A stretch of DNA of 64,000 nt from Anaeramoeba flamelloides (lineage: Eukaryota; Metamonada; Anaeramoebidae), in assembly GCA_027625915.1 (NCBI GenBank), contig JANTQA010000012.1, positions 9,880,501-9,944,500 of the forward strand. The letters are read 5' to 3'. The translations under genes were made by a program, and so were the position numbers. Shown here one piece after another: positions 48,189 through 62,885 of the stretch (the first letter of the stretch is position 1; each line of letters begins with the position of its first letter). Under the pieces are notes generated by a model. The model was not told the DNA's origin and searched no databases. It saw only the letters and a program-made list of their open reading frames with translations.

Positions 48189-48655
48189 CAGTAGGACAAA
48201 CTACCCTTGTTAAGAGCTTAAAACTGGTATCTCAAATAAAAGCCTTTCTTTTTTTCTTCTTGTTCCACACAACATCTAATTCACTACCCAAGTGTGTATC
48301 TACTGTAAAATATATTTTGAGGGTAAACCCCATGATAATATGATAATGTGTTTAATATTGAAAGAATTTGGATAAATTTTTCGTAATTTTCTCAATTTTT
48401 CAAAATATTAGTAATTTTTTTGAATAACAAAAATTTTCAAAAAAAATTTATATCTTTTTTTTGTGAAAAATTTCTAAATTGATCCTTTATTTTTTGGATT
48501 TCTTTTAAATGGTAGAAGATTAAAAAATAAGTAAGGTATTTAATTCGTATTTACTATCGGTTTCTTAGATGATTTGATGTGTAGGCTTTCAAGAAAAACA
48601 CTTGTTATTTTAAAACAGGAGTTTTAACTATTCATCACTTGTTATTTCAGCAACG
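48189..48655 (+). mobile_element. Family-A MITE, copy A5
   Basis: 467 bp flanked by TA (48187-48188, 48656-48657). Left end CAGTAGGACAAACTACCC and right end GTTATTTCAGCAACG are diverged from the family pattern; the TTCTTCTTGTTCC marker at 48256 and the internal CGTAATTTTCTCAATTTTTC block identify it. Confidence 0.7.
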
Positions 48656-48657
48656 TA

Positions 48658-51880
<3,223 letters not shown>

Positions 51881-52553
51881 TTTAAATTATTCATTACAAG
51901 ATTTTTGGCAAAAAATAATTATTTATGTTATAATTTTTTTTTTTTAATCTTTTTTTGAATTTTTTTTGCTAAATAATTTACAACAAGATTTAAAATAAAA
52001 CTAATTAGGTTTTGGCTATATTTAAATTATCAATAATATAATATATAATCTTGACTATTTTATTGGTTAAATATCCCATTATTTTTATTTTTTATTTTTT
52101 TGTTTTTGAATAGTTCCTAGTTTTAAAGTACTCAACGGGGTATAAAACTTGTTTTTATTTTTTAATTTGGAAAGTGTATTTTTTTTAAATTTGTTTTTAG
52201 ACTGATTTACACTTTTTTTGTTCTTTTGTTGTAAAAAAAAGTAAATTGTTAAAATATTGGATTATTTTACGTTTATTTTGAAAATAATTTGATAATTTTT
52301 TGTTCTTGAAAATAAAATTAACAATTTTCTTGAGCCATTGATAATAAGTAATGTTGAATAATAAAAACAAAGACCATTAAAAGTTTTTTTTTAATAATTT
52401 TTGCCTTGTTGAAAAAATTAGTTTATTTTCCATTTTTAATTATTTTTTAGGTTTTTACCATTTTATAAAATCTGGGGAATTAGTTAAAAAAAGATTAATA
52501 TTTTACAATCTCATTTATATTACGTTTTTACATTACAATTAAATTGTTATCTT

Positions 52554-52555
<2 letters not shown>

Positions 52556-52590
<35 letters not shown>
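52556..52590. repeat. (TA)n microsatellite
   Basis: About 17 uninterrupted TA units. Confidence 0.9.
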
Positions 52591-52592
<2 letters not shown>

Positions 52593-53165
52593 CTATTTCC
52601 AAGAATGTGGGGCAAATTTATTTTTAAATATATTTATATAACCCATTCTTCAAAAAAGGATTTAAATATATGAAATCATTAACCACCATTTATAGATTCT
52701 TGGTAATAATTCAATTTGTTTCTTACTATTGTATTGCAGAAATAAAATATATTAAAATTTATGATCTCGATTTTATCGAATATTTTTTTATGGTGAAAAT
52801 TGGTGTTTATTATTTTCTTTTTGATCGAAAAAAATATTTTCATAACATGTATAATCTCAACAAAATTTACAATATAATTAAAAACATATAACTGGGTTTT
52901 TGTGTTTAAAAAATCAGTTGTTCCCTTTTACATATTTCCGGTTTTATATTGAAATTGGTCGTACATTACTTTAACCAAAAAAGTGTTATTTTTTTTTATC
53001 ATTTTTTGGGAATATTTCAAACAACATGCTTTGAATTAAATATATAAGTGGTTGATTCAATCGGTATTAATATTAAACCCAATTTGGTATAGTTTATTAA
53101 TTATTACCATCACTTAAAAAGATTAATTTTTATGAAATGTAAAAAAAAATTCCCCACTTTTTTGG

Positions 53166-53173
<8 letters not shown>

Positions 53174-53198
<25 letters not shown>
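53174..53198. repeat. (TA)n microsatellite
   Basis: About 12 TA units, followed by tandem ATTCAATATT units. Confidence 0.9.
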
Positions 53199-53760
53199 TC
53201 TATTATTCAATATTCAATATTCAATATTAAAGAGTTGTGAAAATTCTAATAAAACTTGATTAATATTTTTGAATAATAAATATTTATATTTTAACAAAAA
53301 AAGTTCTGTTTTTCTCAATTATATTTCTACCCTATTACTAAATGAATAATTAAAAATTTCAATTTTTTTTTGATCTAAACACAATTTCAAAATTTGTAAC
53401 TTACCTGATATAATAAATCAAATAATAAATTGAAAAAAAAAAATCCCTTTAGTATTCAAGAATAATTAATAAATTAATCTGATTTATAATTCACTTTTAA
53501 ATCATTCTAAACATATAAAAACCTGATATTTTTTAAAATTAAAAAAAAATCAAAACCTAAAAAAAAAAACTAAGTTACAATTTTGGAAATGAGCATTGTG
53601 GATTTTTTATTACTTAATTTTCACGGAAAAAAAGTTAATAAATAAAATTTTTTATGAATAATTAACTTCATTTAAAAAAGAAATTACATATTCTCATTTT
53701 TATTTGTGATTATTTGCCATTTTGAAGATTTTTTTTTTTTTTTCACACATGATCTTTTTC

Positions 53761-53789
<29 letters not shown>
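53761..53789. repeat. A29 homopolymer followed by A-rich GA repeats
   Basis: Twenty-nine consecutive A, then GAAAAA and CAAAAA repeats to about 53860. A second A run of about 29 lies at 54860-54889. Confidence 0.9.
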
Positions 53790-53791
<2 letters not shown>

Positions 53792-54634
53792 AAAAAGAAA
53801 AAGAAAAATTTTTCAAAAAAAAAAGAAAAAGTAAAACAAAAACAAAAACAAAAACAAAAATTTGAAAAATCAAAAGGAAAATTTTCAAAATTTGTAAAAA
53901 TGATTCTGATCTAAAAATTAAAAACTATTCTTGATAAGAATATGATTTAACATTTAGAATAGTTTCCTATAACTTTATGCAGAGAGTCATTATTTTTCAA
54001 TGATAAACCACATTTTACGAATGAAGTAGAACGAAAAAAAGAAAAATTCATTTTATTTAAGAATCGACTAATACTAGATTAATTCGAAATATTTGAAATA
54101 AAAATCTTTAGACTAGAGCCGAGATTCATAAAAGAAATACTGAAGCAAATTATAAATTTTGTTAAATAAATAAAATAAAAAAAATATCATTGGTTAATAT
54201 CTCAATAGTGAAGTGCAAATTTTATAGTTTCTTCTGAAAATTACCAACTGTTAACAATAAGATTTATTAATATTGGCAGTATTTAGTTTAAAAGAAAGAC
54301 AAAGCCTCAATTTTGTTTCTGTTAACTTGTATTTTTAAAAATTTTTTTTGAAATTTATTTTTATAAAAAAAAAATAAAAATAAAGAAGTATAAAGAAATT
54401 ATATATATAGAAAAAAAATAATTGAATTGATGAAATTAAAAAAAAATTATTCTGGTCAAAACCCCATTCCAAAAATTATCACACACCCAAAATCAAAAAT
54501 GGGCAAAATAAATTCCCAATAAATTATATTTTTCTAAATATGATATAAAACCACATTTAAGTTACGCATTATCAATGTTTTTATAAGTAATCATTTTCAC
54601 CCAAATCAAAAAAAAAATATAAAACTCAAAAATA

Positions 54635-54860
54635 AAAACAGGTGTTTCCAAAATAATGAAACGAGTTGAATAAAAAATGTATTGGTAAATTTGTTGAAAT
54701 TTCACCAACAATTATTGATCAATCAAATTTTAAGATACCATCTACAAATTGTATGTTATTTTTCTCTTAAACAAACTCTAAAACTAACCTACTATCAACC
54801 ATCGAAAAAATTTTTTCCAGATCTAAAGAAACAGATTACGTAACTTAAAAAAAGGAAATG

Positions 54861-54892
<32 letters not shown>

Positions 54893-54990
54893 TATGTAAA
54901 ATCAAAATTATTCCTAATTGAATGTAAAGCGGAGTATTGTTATTCTTTCAATTGTTTAAACTGTTTCCAAAATTTTGGAATTTAGTTTAT
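54635..54990 (+). repeat. Dispersed repeat, copy 2 (copy 1 near 14.9 kb)
   Basis: It shares ATTGGTAAATTTGTTGAAAT and several later blocks with 14870-15230 in the same order. Interrupted by a 29-base A run. No open frame. Confidence 0.4.
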
Positions 54991-55044
54991 AATTTGAAAA
55001 TTTATTTTGAGAATAAAAATTAATAAAACTCAAAGAATTTGTTT

Positions 55045-55910
55045 ACCATTGTGAAAAAAAATTGGTTCATTAAAAAAAATTGGGTCAGTCAAAAATTTGT
55101 TTTCGTTTTTTAAATAATAAATATTAGCAAAATGATTTTTGATCAAAGTAAAATTTTATGAACAAATCTTACATTTAAGAAAAACCATAGTCACTATCAA
55201 TAATAATTTTCAGAAGTAAAATTAAATTGTTGCATTTTAACCTTTTGGAATTACTGTGGAACTCTAAAAAACAAAAATTGAATTTTAATTGTAAGCTTTA
55301 CTAAAAATGTTGATTTTTTTTATTAGATTACATTCCAAGATCAAGTTAATCATTGTTTGGGAAGACCAAAAATTAATAACCGTTTTAAATTAAGGTTTGT
55401 CTATGGGGATTTTTAGAATTTAAATGGTTTCTGAAATCTTGATATTTCGTTATTTTGAAGTTTTGATTGTGAACATTAGTGGAAAACAACCTCTTTGGAA
55501 AAAACAGCTTTTTTGGAAGATTTTATGATTCAATTTGGTTTAAAAGGGTATTTAAGATTAACCGAGATAAATTTGCCTTCATTAACAATGATAAATATCT
55601 TATTGAATTAATAGATTTTAATATTTCCTATTAAATAGTTCTCTTATTTTTAGTAAAGTTTACAATTAAAAATAAATTTTTGTATTTTTGGAGTTCCACA
55701 GTAATTCCAAAAGGTTAAAATGCAACAATTTAATTTTACTTCTGAAAATTATTATTGATAGTGACTATGGTTTTTCTTAAATGTAAGATTTGTTCATAAA
55801 ATTTTACTTTGATCAAAAATCATTTTGCTAATATTTATTATTTAAAAAACGAAAACAAATTTTTGACTGACCCAATTTTTTTTAATGAACCAATTTTTTT
55901 TCACAATGGT
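55045..55910. mobile_element. 866-bp inverted-repeat element (266-bp arms)
   Basis: The left arm 55045-55312 and right arm 55646-55910 are near-identical reverse complements: ACCATTGTGAAAAAAAATTG at the start, AACCATAGTCACTATCAATA in the middle and CTTTACTAAAAATG at the inner edge. The 333-bp centre has no ORF. The high identity of the arms suggests recent insertion or arm homogenisation. The flanks are T-rich with no clear long target duplication. A partial relative lies at 28302-28345. Confidence 0.8.
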
Positions 55911-56403
55911 TATTTCTTTTATAAACTTTGTTCAATTTGACAGAAAAAGAGTTTATAGAAAACTCTTCAAAACTACTTCAAAATCAGTATACATTGGCAC
56001 AACATGTTTGGAAAATAGTTTAGTTTTAAATAAAGTCCAGATAATAAATATTTAGACTTCTTTCATCTGTTTTATATATACACTTGATGAGAAAAATTTT
56101 GACAAACATTTGTCAAATGACTTATTAGAATTAAACATTTCAGTACAAAAAAGAAAAAAATGAAAAAAAAGAAAAAAATTAGAAAGTTTTAAACTTTTAT
56201 TTTATCGAGAAAATCATAATTATTTTCGTAATAAAAGACATTTTAATATTATTGAATAATAATAATAATGATAATGATAATGATGATATATGATTACGTG
56301 TCTAATTATCTGGAAAATGTGAGTTATCAAGCAGATCAATAATGATAAAATGATAATTAAATAATAATACTAAGAAATTTTAGTTATTCTTTTTTCAAAT
56401 AAG

Positions 56404-59400
56404 TTAGTCTCTCTTTTTTTTATGAAATAATTTAACAAAGCTATTTCTACTTTTCCTGATCAATTTTAAACAAATTGGAATTTTTGTAATAATTATTATA
56501 GGAACTGAAGTCCAAAGAACCCAAAAATTGCCGAATTGAAATATTTTTATTGATTTGGAAAAGGTTAAAACTACTAAAGGAAGACCAATATTATCGATCA
56601 ATAAAGGCGTGATGAGGTGTCCAAGGATATCGTAAATTAACTTGAATGGCTGGATGTTTTTACCATCGTCGTCTATGAAAAATGGCCTAATGTGTCTCCT
56701 TAAACTCCTTCCTGCCATTGTTATGATAAACCAAAGGATAAAGGTGCAATAATAGCCAGGATAAACACCATGCCAAACTGCAGAAACAATAAATGTAAAT
56801 AATGTAGCCAGACCTTGTCTTTTGCGAATAATTTTTTTCTTCTTTCCACCTTTTCCATCCTCTATTTCGATTTCTTTCGTTATTGCAATTCGATCATAAA
56901 TATACAATCTTAACCAAGCAGAGATACGTTTATTCCAACAAGCAGAAGCGACATAGATCGAGTGTGCCTTTTCAATGTTTAATGGTTCCATGTTCTCTAA
57001 TCGATCCCATTTCATAGCTCCGGTTTTTTCGTCAATTCCATTAAAGCCATATCCTGTGATTTGGCATGAACCTTCTGACAATTTTAATGCATGGTAATAT
57101 TTAAATCTTGTTTTTGTTACAACGAGGTGCATTAAGATCACACGGTAAATGAAATTTTTTTTTTTTTGTTCTTCATCGAATAATAAGGATTCTGGAAATT
57201 TCATTCCAACAACTATATAGCCAACCAAAAAGAATACCGAGATTGCCAATGTTTTTAAGCCAGCCAAGGTTGAAGACTCTTTACTAATCTTTGTATCTGG
57301 GTGCTTTTTTTGGAATTCTCTTTTTTGTTCTTCAATATTTCGATTATAAACAAAATTTTCAAAATGAACATATTCACATGTTGGGCCAATTAAAATCGTG
57401 TTGTATTGCAAAAAGTAAGCTAAATAGTCTAATAAAGGTGGAATTTCAGTTATAACCAACTCCTGCTGCCTTTCATTTAACTGTGCTTTTTTTTTGTTTT
57501 TGCCATCATGGTAATTATAAACAAACGTTGTATAGAGAACCACTTGCATCATAACGACAGAATTAATTTTTAAACTGTATTCTAAATAATTCGTTATTAA
57601 GTCATGGAAATGGCTATATTATATCCATTTTTTTGTTTAATACAAGAATTTTTGGGTTTTTGTTGTTTTGTTTTTGTTATTTTATTTTATTTTTGATTGT
57701 TTTTTTTTATCAGAATGATATGGAAAAATTAAATAATGAATAGATATTAAATAATTTTTTCGAAAGATTAAAGAATAATGTTATTCTACAAATTTATGTA
57801 AATCTGATATCAAGGACTTCAGAAGTTTGCTCTTGATATTTTAGGTAAGGTTTATTATATATTTCTTTATAATTCAACCAAATTTTAAAAATAATATAGA
57901 AATATTTCTTTAATAAAAATAAATGTAATAATTTTGCTTAATTTTTTGCAAGTCATTTTTCCTTGGAATTTCATTTAAATATAATTTTCATTATGACAAT
58001 TAAAAAAAAAATTTTTTTATTTTTAAATAAAGAGAGAGAGCAAAGATCCTCTTTCACTGTTTGATTTTTATCAGTGCCTTGGAGCAGCATACTGTGCTGT
58101 CAAATGAAGTGTAGTATTATAGAGTGCCATCAAGTTCCGTCAAGTGCCTAGGTTTTCCAGAATTCAAAATATTTGAGAAAAATCATTGACTTTACTCTAT
58201 TCTTTTAAATTTTGGAAAAGCTAACGGTGATTTTTTTTTATTCAAAAGAACTCAGTAAAATCAAATATTTTACTCAATTCTTTTCAATTCTGGAAAATTG
58301 CTGTTAGCTTTTCTTGACTTTAAGTTTTGATTAGAAAATACATATATTTTACTGAGTTTTTTTTAAATTTTGGAAAGCCTAACGGTGATTTTCTAGTGTT
58401 TTGCTGTTTTATTTGTAAAGTGTTCTAGGTTTTTTTTACTTTTCGAAATAAACAGAAAATTTTAGGAAATTTTGTGTTTATTTCGAAAAGTAAAAAAAAC
58501 CTAACGAAAATCAATTGATTTTTTAATCAAAACTATAAGCCAAGAAAAGTTAATTGGTGTTTTTTTTTAATTCAAATTTCTTTAATTAATACGTTGATTT
58601 CATTAAATAAATTTACATTCTGGAAAATCGAATGGTAGGGGTTTTTTATTTATTGTTTTTGTTGAGAAAAAATAGAATCATTTCATTAAAGAAATAATTT
58701 AAAAAAAAAAAAAGCAGTGGCTTTCTTAGAGTTTTCTGTTTTATTCGTTAAGTGTTCTAGGTTTTTTTGAAGTTTTCTATTTATTTGGAAAATCTTTTGA
58801 TTTTCGTTAGGTTTTTTTGAGTTTTCTATTTATTTGTGAAGTGTTCTAGGTTTTTTTGAGGTTTTCTATTTTATTTCAAAAAGTAAAAAAAAACCTAGAA
58901 CACTTCAGAAATAAAATAGAAAACTCAAAAAAACCTAACGGTAATATATTTATTTTTTGATTAAACAGAAAACTCAAGAAATACTAAAGGCAGTTTATTA
59001 AAGTTTTAAAAAAATTAGTAAAATTTGTGGTTTTACTCTATTCTTTTTAATTCCGGTAAATAACTGATTGGGGCTCTTATAATTATTTTAATTAGAAGCT
59101 ACTATCTTCTCTAAACAACAAAATAATCAAAAAAAAAAAAAAAAAAAGGCATAGACATCCCCAAAAAGGAGGAGTTAATTATTTATTTTTTATTCTTCGT
59201 TGTAATGTAATAAAATCTTTTTGTGTCTCTTTAAAAAAAAAGAAAATTTTCAACTTTTTGTGGATAAACCTTTTTGAGACAAATCATGAGGTAATTTGTT
59301 AATCTATTTTGGCTCTAGTATTTGAATATACTCATAATCACATGGGTTCCAATACCTTAAGTACTACATTTACATGTTTCAAAGTTTGGGTAATTGGCAA

Positions 59401-61686
59401 AAAGCGTACCTGAGATAATTGAACTGCCTCGCAACTTTTTGTTCTGTGAGGCTGTTTAAGGACATAAATTGTAATTTTTTGGGTTTTCAAAATTCTACCT
59501 TTTTGTGATGTTGGTGATCTTTTCGAAAAAACCGATTTACTTTTTAAAAAAATTACTTTATTACTTTTCATTTTTTGTAAAAAAACTTATTTTAAATCCC
59601 TTTCTTATCTATATTTTTGATTCTCTGAAGTTAAATTAGTGTTATTCCAATTTTGTTTTTTGATACTTTTTCACCCAAATTTTAATTTAGTTGATAAGTT
59701 CAGTGGTTTGTCATTTAACTTTGTTTTAAAATTGAAAAATATTTTCCTTTTCAAACTTTATCTTCCTTTAAAATTCAACCAATCCCCAAAAAAGTTCGAT
59801 CAAAATCAGAAAATTTCAAGAAAAAAAGATAAAAAAAATGAAAAAAAAAAGCCTGGGTTTTGCATTTTTTTTTCAATATTTTTGATTTTTTGATAATGGA
59901 AATTTACAATATAAAAGTATTGTTTCGATGGTTAAAAGCCTAGGAACAATATATCACATATCCCCCTACTCGTCTTTGAGATCACTAAAATATGACAAAT
60001 ATTTGTAATTTTGTCTTTGACATACAGTGGCCGTAACTAACCCATGTTTTTCACTTTTAACCCGTTATCAAAATTTAACTCATGAAAAAAATATTGTCTG
60101 ACGAACGAAATAAAAAAAAAAATATCAATAGGATGACAATAGCATATAAACAAGAAATAGGGTTCTTTAAATAAATTTTAAAAAAGAATTATGAAGATAT
60201 TGAAAAGATTAAATTGGAATTTTTTGACAAAAAAATAAAAAGTTCATTTTTTGAATTTTTAATAAAAAAATCATTTTATCTCTACAAAATTTGTCATTTT
60301 GGCAAAATTTTTGAAACAAAGCATTTAATATTTTTGAACCTTTGACATTAATCAAAGATCGAACCTCAAAACTCAATTTAAATCTGAGCCAAGTATGTAA
60401 TTGTGTCTTCCTATCTTCAAATACCCAAGCCTGGAAAACGAACAGGAGTTAAATTTTTGTAATTGGCTCAAGGTTGTCAACACGGGTTATTTACACCACT
60501 GTATGTCAAAGACAAAATTACAAATATATGTCATATTTTAGTGATCTCAAAGACGAGTAGGGGGATATGTGACACATTGTTCCTAGGCTTTTAAATAACC
60601 AAACAATACTTTTATATTGTAAATTCCCATTCTCAAAAAATCAATAATATTGAAAAAAGAAATGAAATCACTCACTCATCAAGCATTTGAGTATTTTGAA
60701 TAGAACGATGAATTTTTAATTTATGTTTTTTTTTTTGAAAAATGAACAAAATAGACAAACGTCGTGAACATTTGGCCAGTTTGGCCATAACGATAAAAAT
60801 ATTAGCCATATTTTTATGAATTTGATTTATTTAAAAAAAAAATGGTCAAAAATAGGCCAATAATGATGAGTAGGCAATTTTTTGATAATTGTTGCAAGTC
60901 TTTTCCCACAGTAAAATTACAATTTGAAAATTAACTTTGACGAGATTTATTGTTTGTAAATTCTGTAAGAGCAAAAGTATCCCTTAAAGAAGGTGAATTT
61001 TTAAAAATTTTTTCCCTTTTAAATTGGTCTGGGAACATTATTGTATTATCTCATATTACAGATCTATACTCAATTGCTTTTCAAAGTTTTCAATTCTAAT
61101 CAAAAGAGGTTGAAAAAAATCGCTAGAAAATATGTTTTGTTCGGGTTTGGCTAAAACAGAAAATTCATCAAACAAAAACAGTAAAAATTTTTCATAATCA
61201 AGAATACTAAATCATGGATCTCTTCTTTGGTTACATAAATTTGTCGTTGAAGATTGGAATGGGGTTTTGTGTGAGAAAAAAAAAAAAAAAAAATGGGAAG
61301 GAATTCAAGAACTGTAAAAAAAAAAAAAAGAAATTTGAAAAAAAAAAAAAAAAAAGAAAAAAAGAAAGTTACAAAATCAACAAATAGCAAATAGCGCCAA
61401 CAAAAAAATAATGGGGATTTATTGGACGAATTTTTAAGACATAATACAAAATAACACAGGGCGCAAGAACCCATATTGATTGTTCTTTGTGACAAAAGAT
61501 CAGAAACAATAATCCATTAATTAATAAATACCATAACCGCTTTTTTGGATCTTTGATTTTTTTGAACAACAGAGATAATGGGTAAGCTAAAAACATACAA
61601 AAAGAAGTTTTTATAATATCAACTCCAAAATCAAGTTTTTCACCAAGAATTTCAAAAGGTCTATCAATTTCTTTTAGAAGTTCCAT
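56404..61686 (-). CDS. MBOAT lysophospholipid acyltransferase (LPLAT/LPCAT3-like), two exons
   Basis: Exon 1 is 61373-61686 and exon 2 is 56404-57613. The phase-2 junction (donor GTAACT, acceptor ATATAG) completes a Phe codon and gives 507 residues, the usual family length. The N-terminal part reads DRPFEILGEKLDFGVDIIKT, then FLAYPLSLLFKKI, as in MBOAT1/2/5/7 and yeast Ale1. Exon 2 continues with LEYSLKINSVVMMQV, TTFVYNYHDGK, PPLLDYLAYFLQYNTILIGP, GYGFNG, ACWNKRISAWLRLYIYD (Asn332) and SAVWHGVYPGYY (His386). Asn332 and His386 are the two invariant residues of the family. Such enzymes acylate lysophospholipids in the ER membrane. The C-terminus is very basic (KKKRD), consistent with ER retrieval. 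The acyl and head-group preference cannot be read from sequence. Confidence 0.9.
58070..59060. repeat. CTAACGG-type complex palindromic repeat block
   Basis: Alternating direct and inverted blocks: AAAGCTAACGGTGATTTTT, GTGTTCTAGGTTTTTTTGAG, TTTTCTATTTATTTG, AAAACCTAGAACACTT, GAAAATCAATTGATTTTTTA. Adjacent units can fold on each other. The left part carries AGTGCC/GTCAAGT repeats (58075-58155). Related sequences occur at 25433-25760 and 42270-42500. Confidence 0.65.
59338..59571 (-). CDS. Unassigned 77-codon ORF inside the MBOAT intron
   Basis: ATG to TGA on the minus strand with non-repetitive sequence in its second half (QPHRTKSCEAVQLSQVRF, then TQTLKHVNVVLKVLEPM). No family recognised. It may be a fragment of a mobile element within the intron. 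Confidence 0.2.
   Translation of the reverse strand: MKSNKVIFLKSKSVFSKRSPTSQKGRILKTQKITIYVLKQPHRTKSCEAVQLSQVRFLPITQTLKHVNVVLKVLEPM
59866..60660. mobile_element. Palindromic element split at its centre of symmetry
   Basis: Outer arms 59866-60022 and 60504-60660 are reverse complements (CCTAGGAACAATATATCACA, CCCCCTACTCGTCTTTGAGA, ATATTTGTAATTTTGTCTTT). They meet the inner element at TTTGACA-TA and TA-TGTCAAA, so without the insert they would read TTTGACATATGTCAAA, a perfect palindrome centred on one TA. Confidence 0.75.
60025..60501. mobile_element. Family-A-size element A6 flanked by TA
   Basis: 477 bp. Termini CAGTGGCCGTAACTAACCC and (reverse complement of the right end) CAGTGGTGTAAATAACCC, with TA at 60023-60024 and 60502-60503. 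Length and CAGTG start agree with family A; internal similarity to A2 is weak but ordered. No ORF. Confidence 0.6.
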
Positions 61687-61873
61687 TTCAAAATAAAATT
61701 AAAAAAAATGATATTTTTCGAAATTTAGCATTCTTCAAGCAATAGAAACTAAAACTACAAACCTTCTTAAAAATTTTCAAAAACAAAATCTCTTTGCCAT
61801 CTACAAAAAAAATTATTCTTTTTTTTTATTTTTTTATTCTCAAATAAAGTGACTCAACAAAATTCCCACTTGT
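61687..61873. promoter_or_regulatory. Short region between MBOAT and the divergent downstream genes
   Basis: Less than 200 bp separates the MBOAT start codon from the next rightward open frame. It must hold the MBOAT promoter and, if the rightward gene is real, serve both. No motif can be named. Confidence 0.35.
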
Positions 61874-61981
61874 TTGTGTGAAACTCTAAAAAACCGTTTT
61901 GAGTATTTTCTATGTTTTATCATATCAACAGGATTAGAACCAAAATTATTATTTTTCCAAATAAGGGTATTAGGTTATGAA

Positions 61982-62313
61982 ATGGGAAAAAATTTACTGT
62001 TCATTTTTTTTTTCTATATTACAAATGGATTTGTTTTCCATGAAATTACGAGAAATATGATACCCATTTATTTATTTGTTACCTTTTTGAGCTATATATG
62101 GAATACTGAGCAAACTAAAGATTCCGAAAACCAAACTCAGGTATGTAAATTAAAAACAGAATATAAGCTGAAATTGTACCCCTTTAAAAAAATCAAAAAT
62201 TTGTAAATTATTTATTGTCTTTCAAATCTTGTTATTTTTAGACTCGTGAGAGGAAACCCAAATTAAAATGTTGTTTATCTTTGATGATTTATAAGTTTAA
62301 ATTAAACAAATAA
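61982..62313 (+). CDS. Possible two-exon small membrane protein
   Basis: Exons 61982-62140 and 62242-62313 join in phase 0 with a strong donor (GTATGT after NQTQ) and acceptor TTTTTAG, giving 76 residues from MGKNLLFIFFFYITNGFVFH to a basic tail with KPKLKCCLSLMIYKF. The frame is open upstream to at least 61874 without an ATG, so the start or an upstream exon is uncertain. A hydrophobic span is visible; no family recognised. Confidence 0.3.
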
Positions 62314-62885
62314 GATCAAAATTTTAACATTTTCTTTTTTCCAAAAATCCTTTTTTTTTAGTGTAACACCATACAAATTTTTTTGCATTTTTGATTGTTT
62401 CTTGTATTGAATGTACCATTTACACTTAATTTAGAAGCAAGTGGATTAGATTAATATCTGTTATTTCGCCTTGAATAATTTCAACCAACTGTAGTGATCT
62501 TGGAAAACAAAAAGAAAAATCTTTGGAAAATTTTCCCTTTTTACAAACCTCTAACAAGTAAAAAAGCCACTCCGTTTTTTTTTTTTATCTTTTATCAGAG
62601 TTTTATAATTTCTCCATACTGTAAATTCTCTTCGATAATTTCCGATCACAACTGATGGCTTTTTTAGCACTTAATTCATTCATTGTTCAAGGAAATGAAA
62701 TTTGTAAAAACTATTTCATTTTTTCATTTCGAAGGATTCGGCAAAAAGCTTCTTTTGGAATTTCCCCTTATTTCAGAAAGACTTTTGTTTTACAACAAAA
62801 CTTCCAAAAGCCCAAATCCAGACTTTAAAAAAGAAAAAGAAAAAGAAAAAGAAAAATAACAACAAAAACAAAAACAAAACCAAAA

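Larger units (their letters stand above)
51881..54634. other. Intergenic, microsatellites and A-tracts, no supported gene
   Basis: Contains (TA)n at 52556-52590 and 53174-53198, three tandem ATTCAATATT-type units near 53205-53228, and a 29-base A run at 53761. The frame at 52670-52891 starts at an ATG but has no recognisable family features. Confidence 0.5.
57614..61372 (-). other. 3.76-kb repeat-rich intron of the MBOAT gene
   Basis: It contains the CTAACGG-type repeat block (58070-59060), a nested palindrome (59866-60660), a family-A-size element (60025-60501) and an unassigned 77-codon ORF on the same strand (59338-59571). Poly-A runs lie next to the donor (61279-61365). Confidence 0.7.

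Noticed and set aside
58070-59060. Interpretation of the CTAACGG block as a CRISPR-like or simple satellite array
   Set aside because: Units vary in length and orientation and are palindromic, so neither model fits.
61151-61495. Minus-strand ORF rich in Phe
   Set aside because: Reads through the poly-A region beside the MBOAT donor in another frame.
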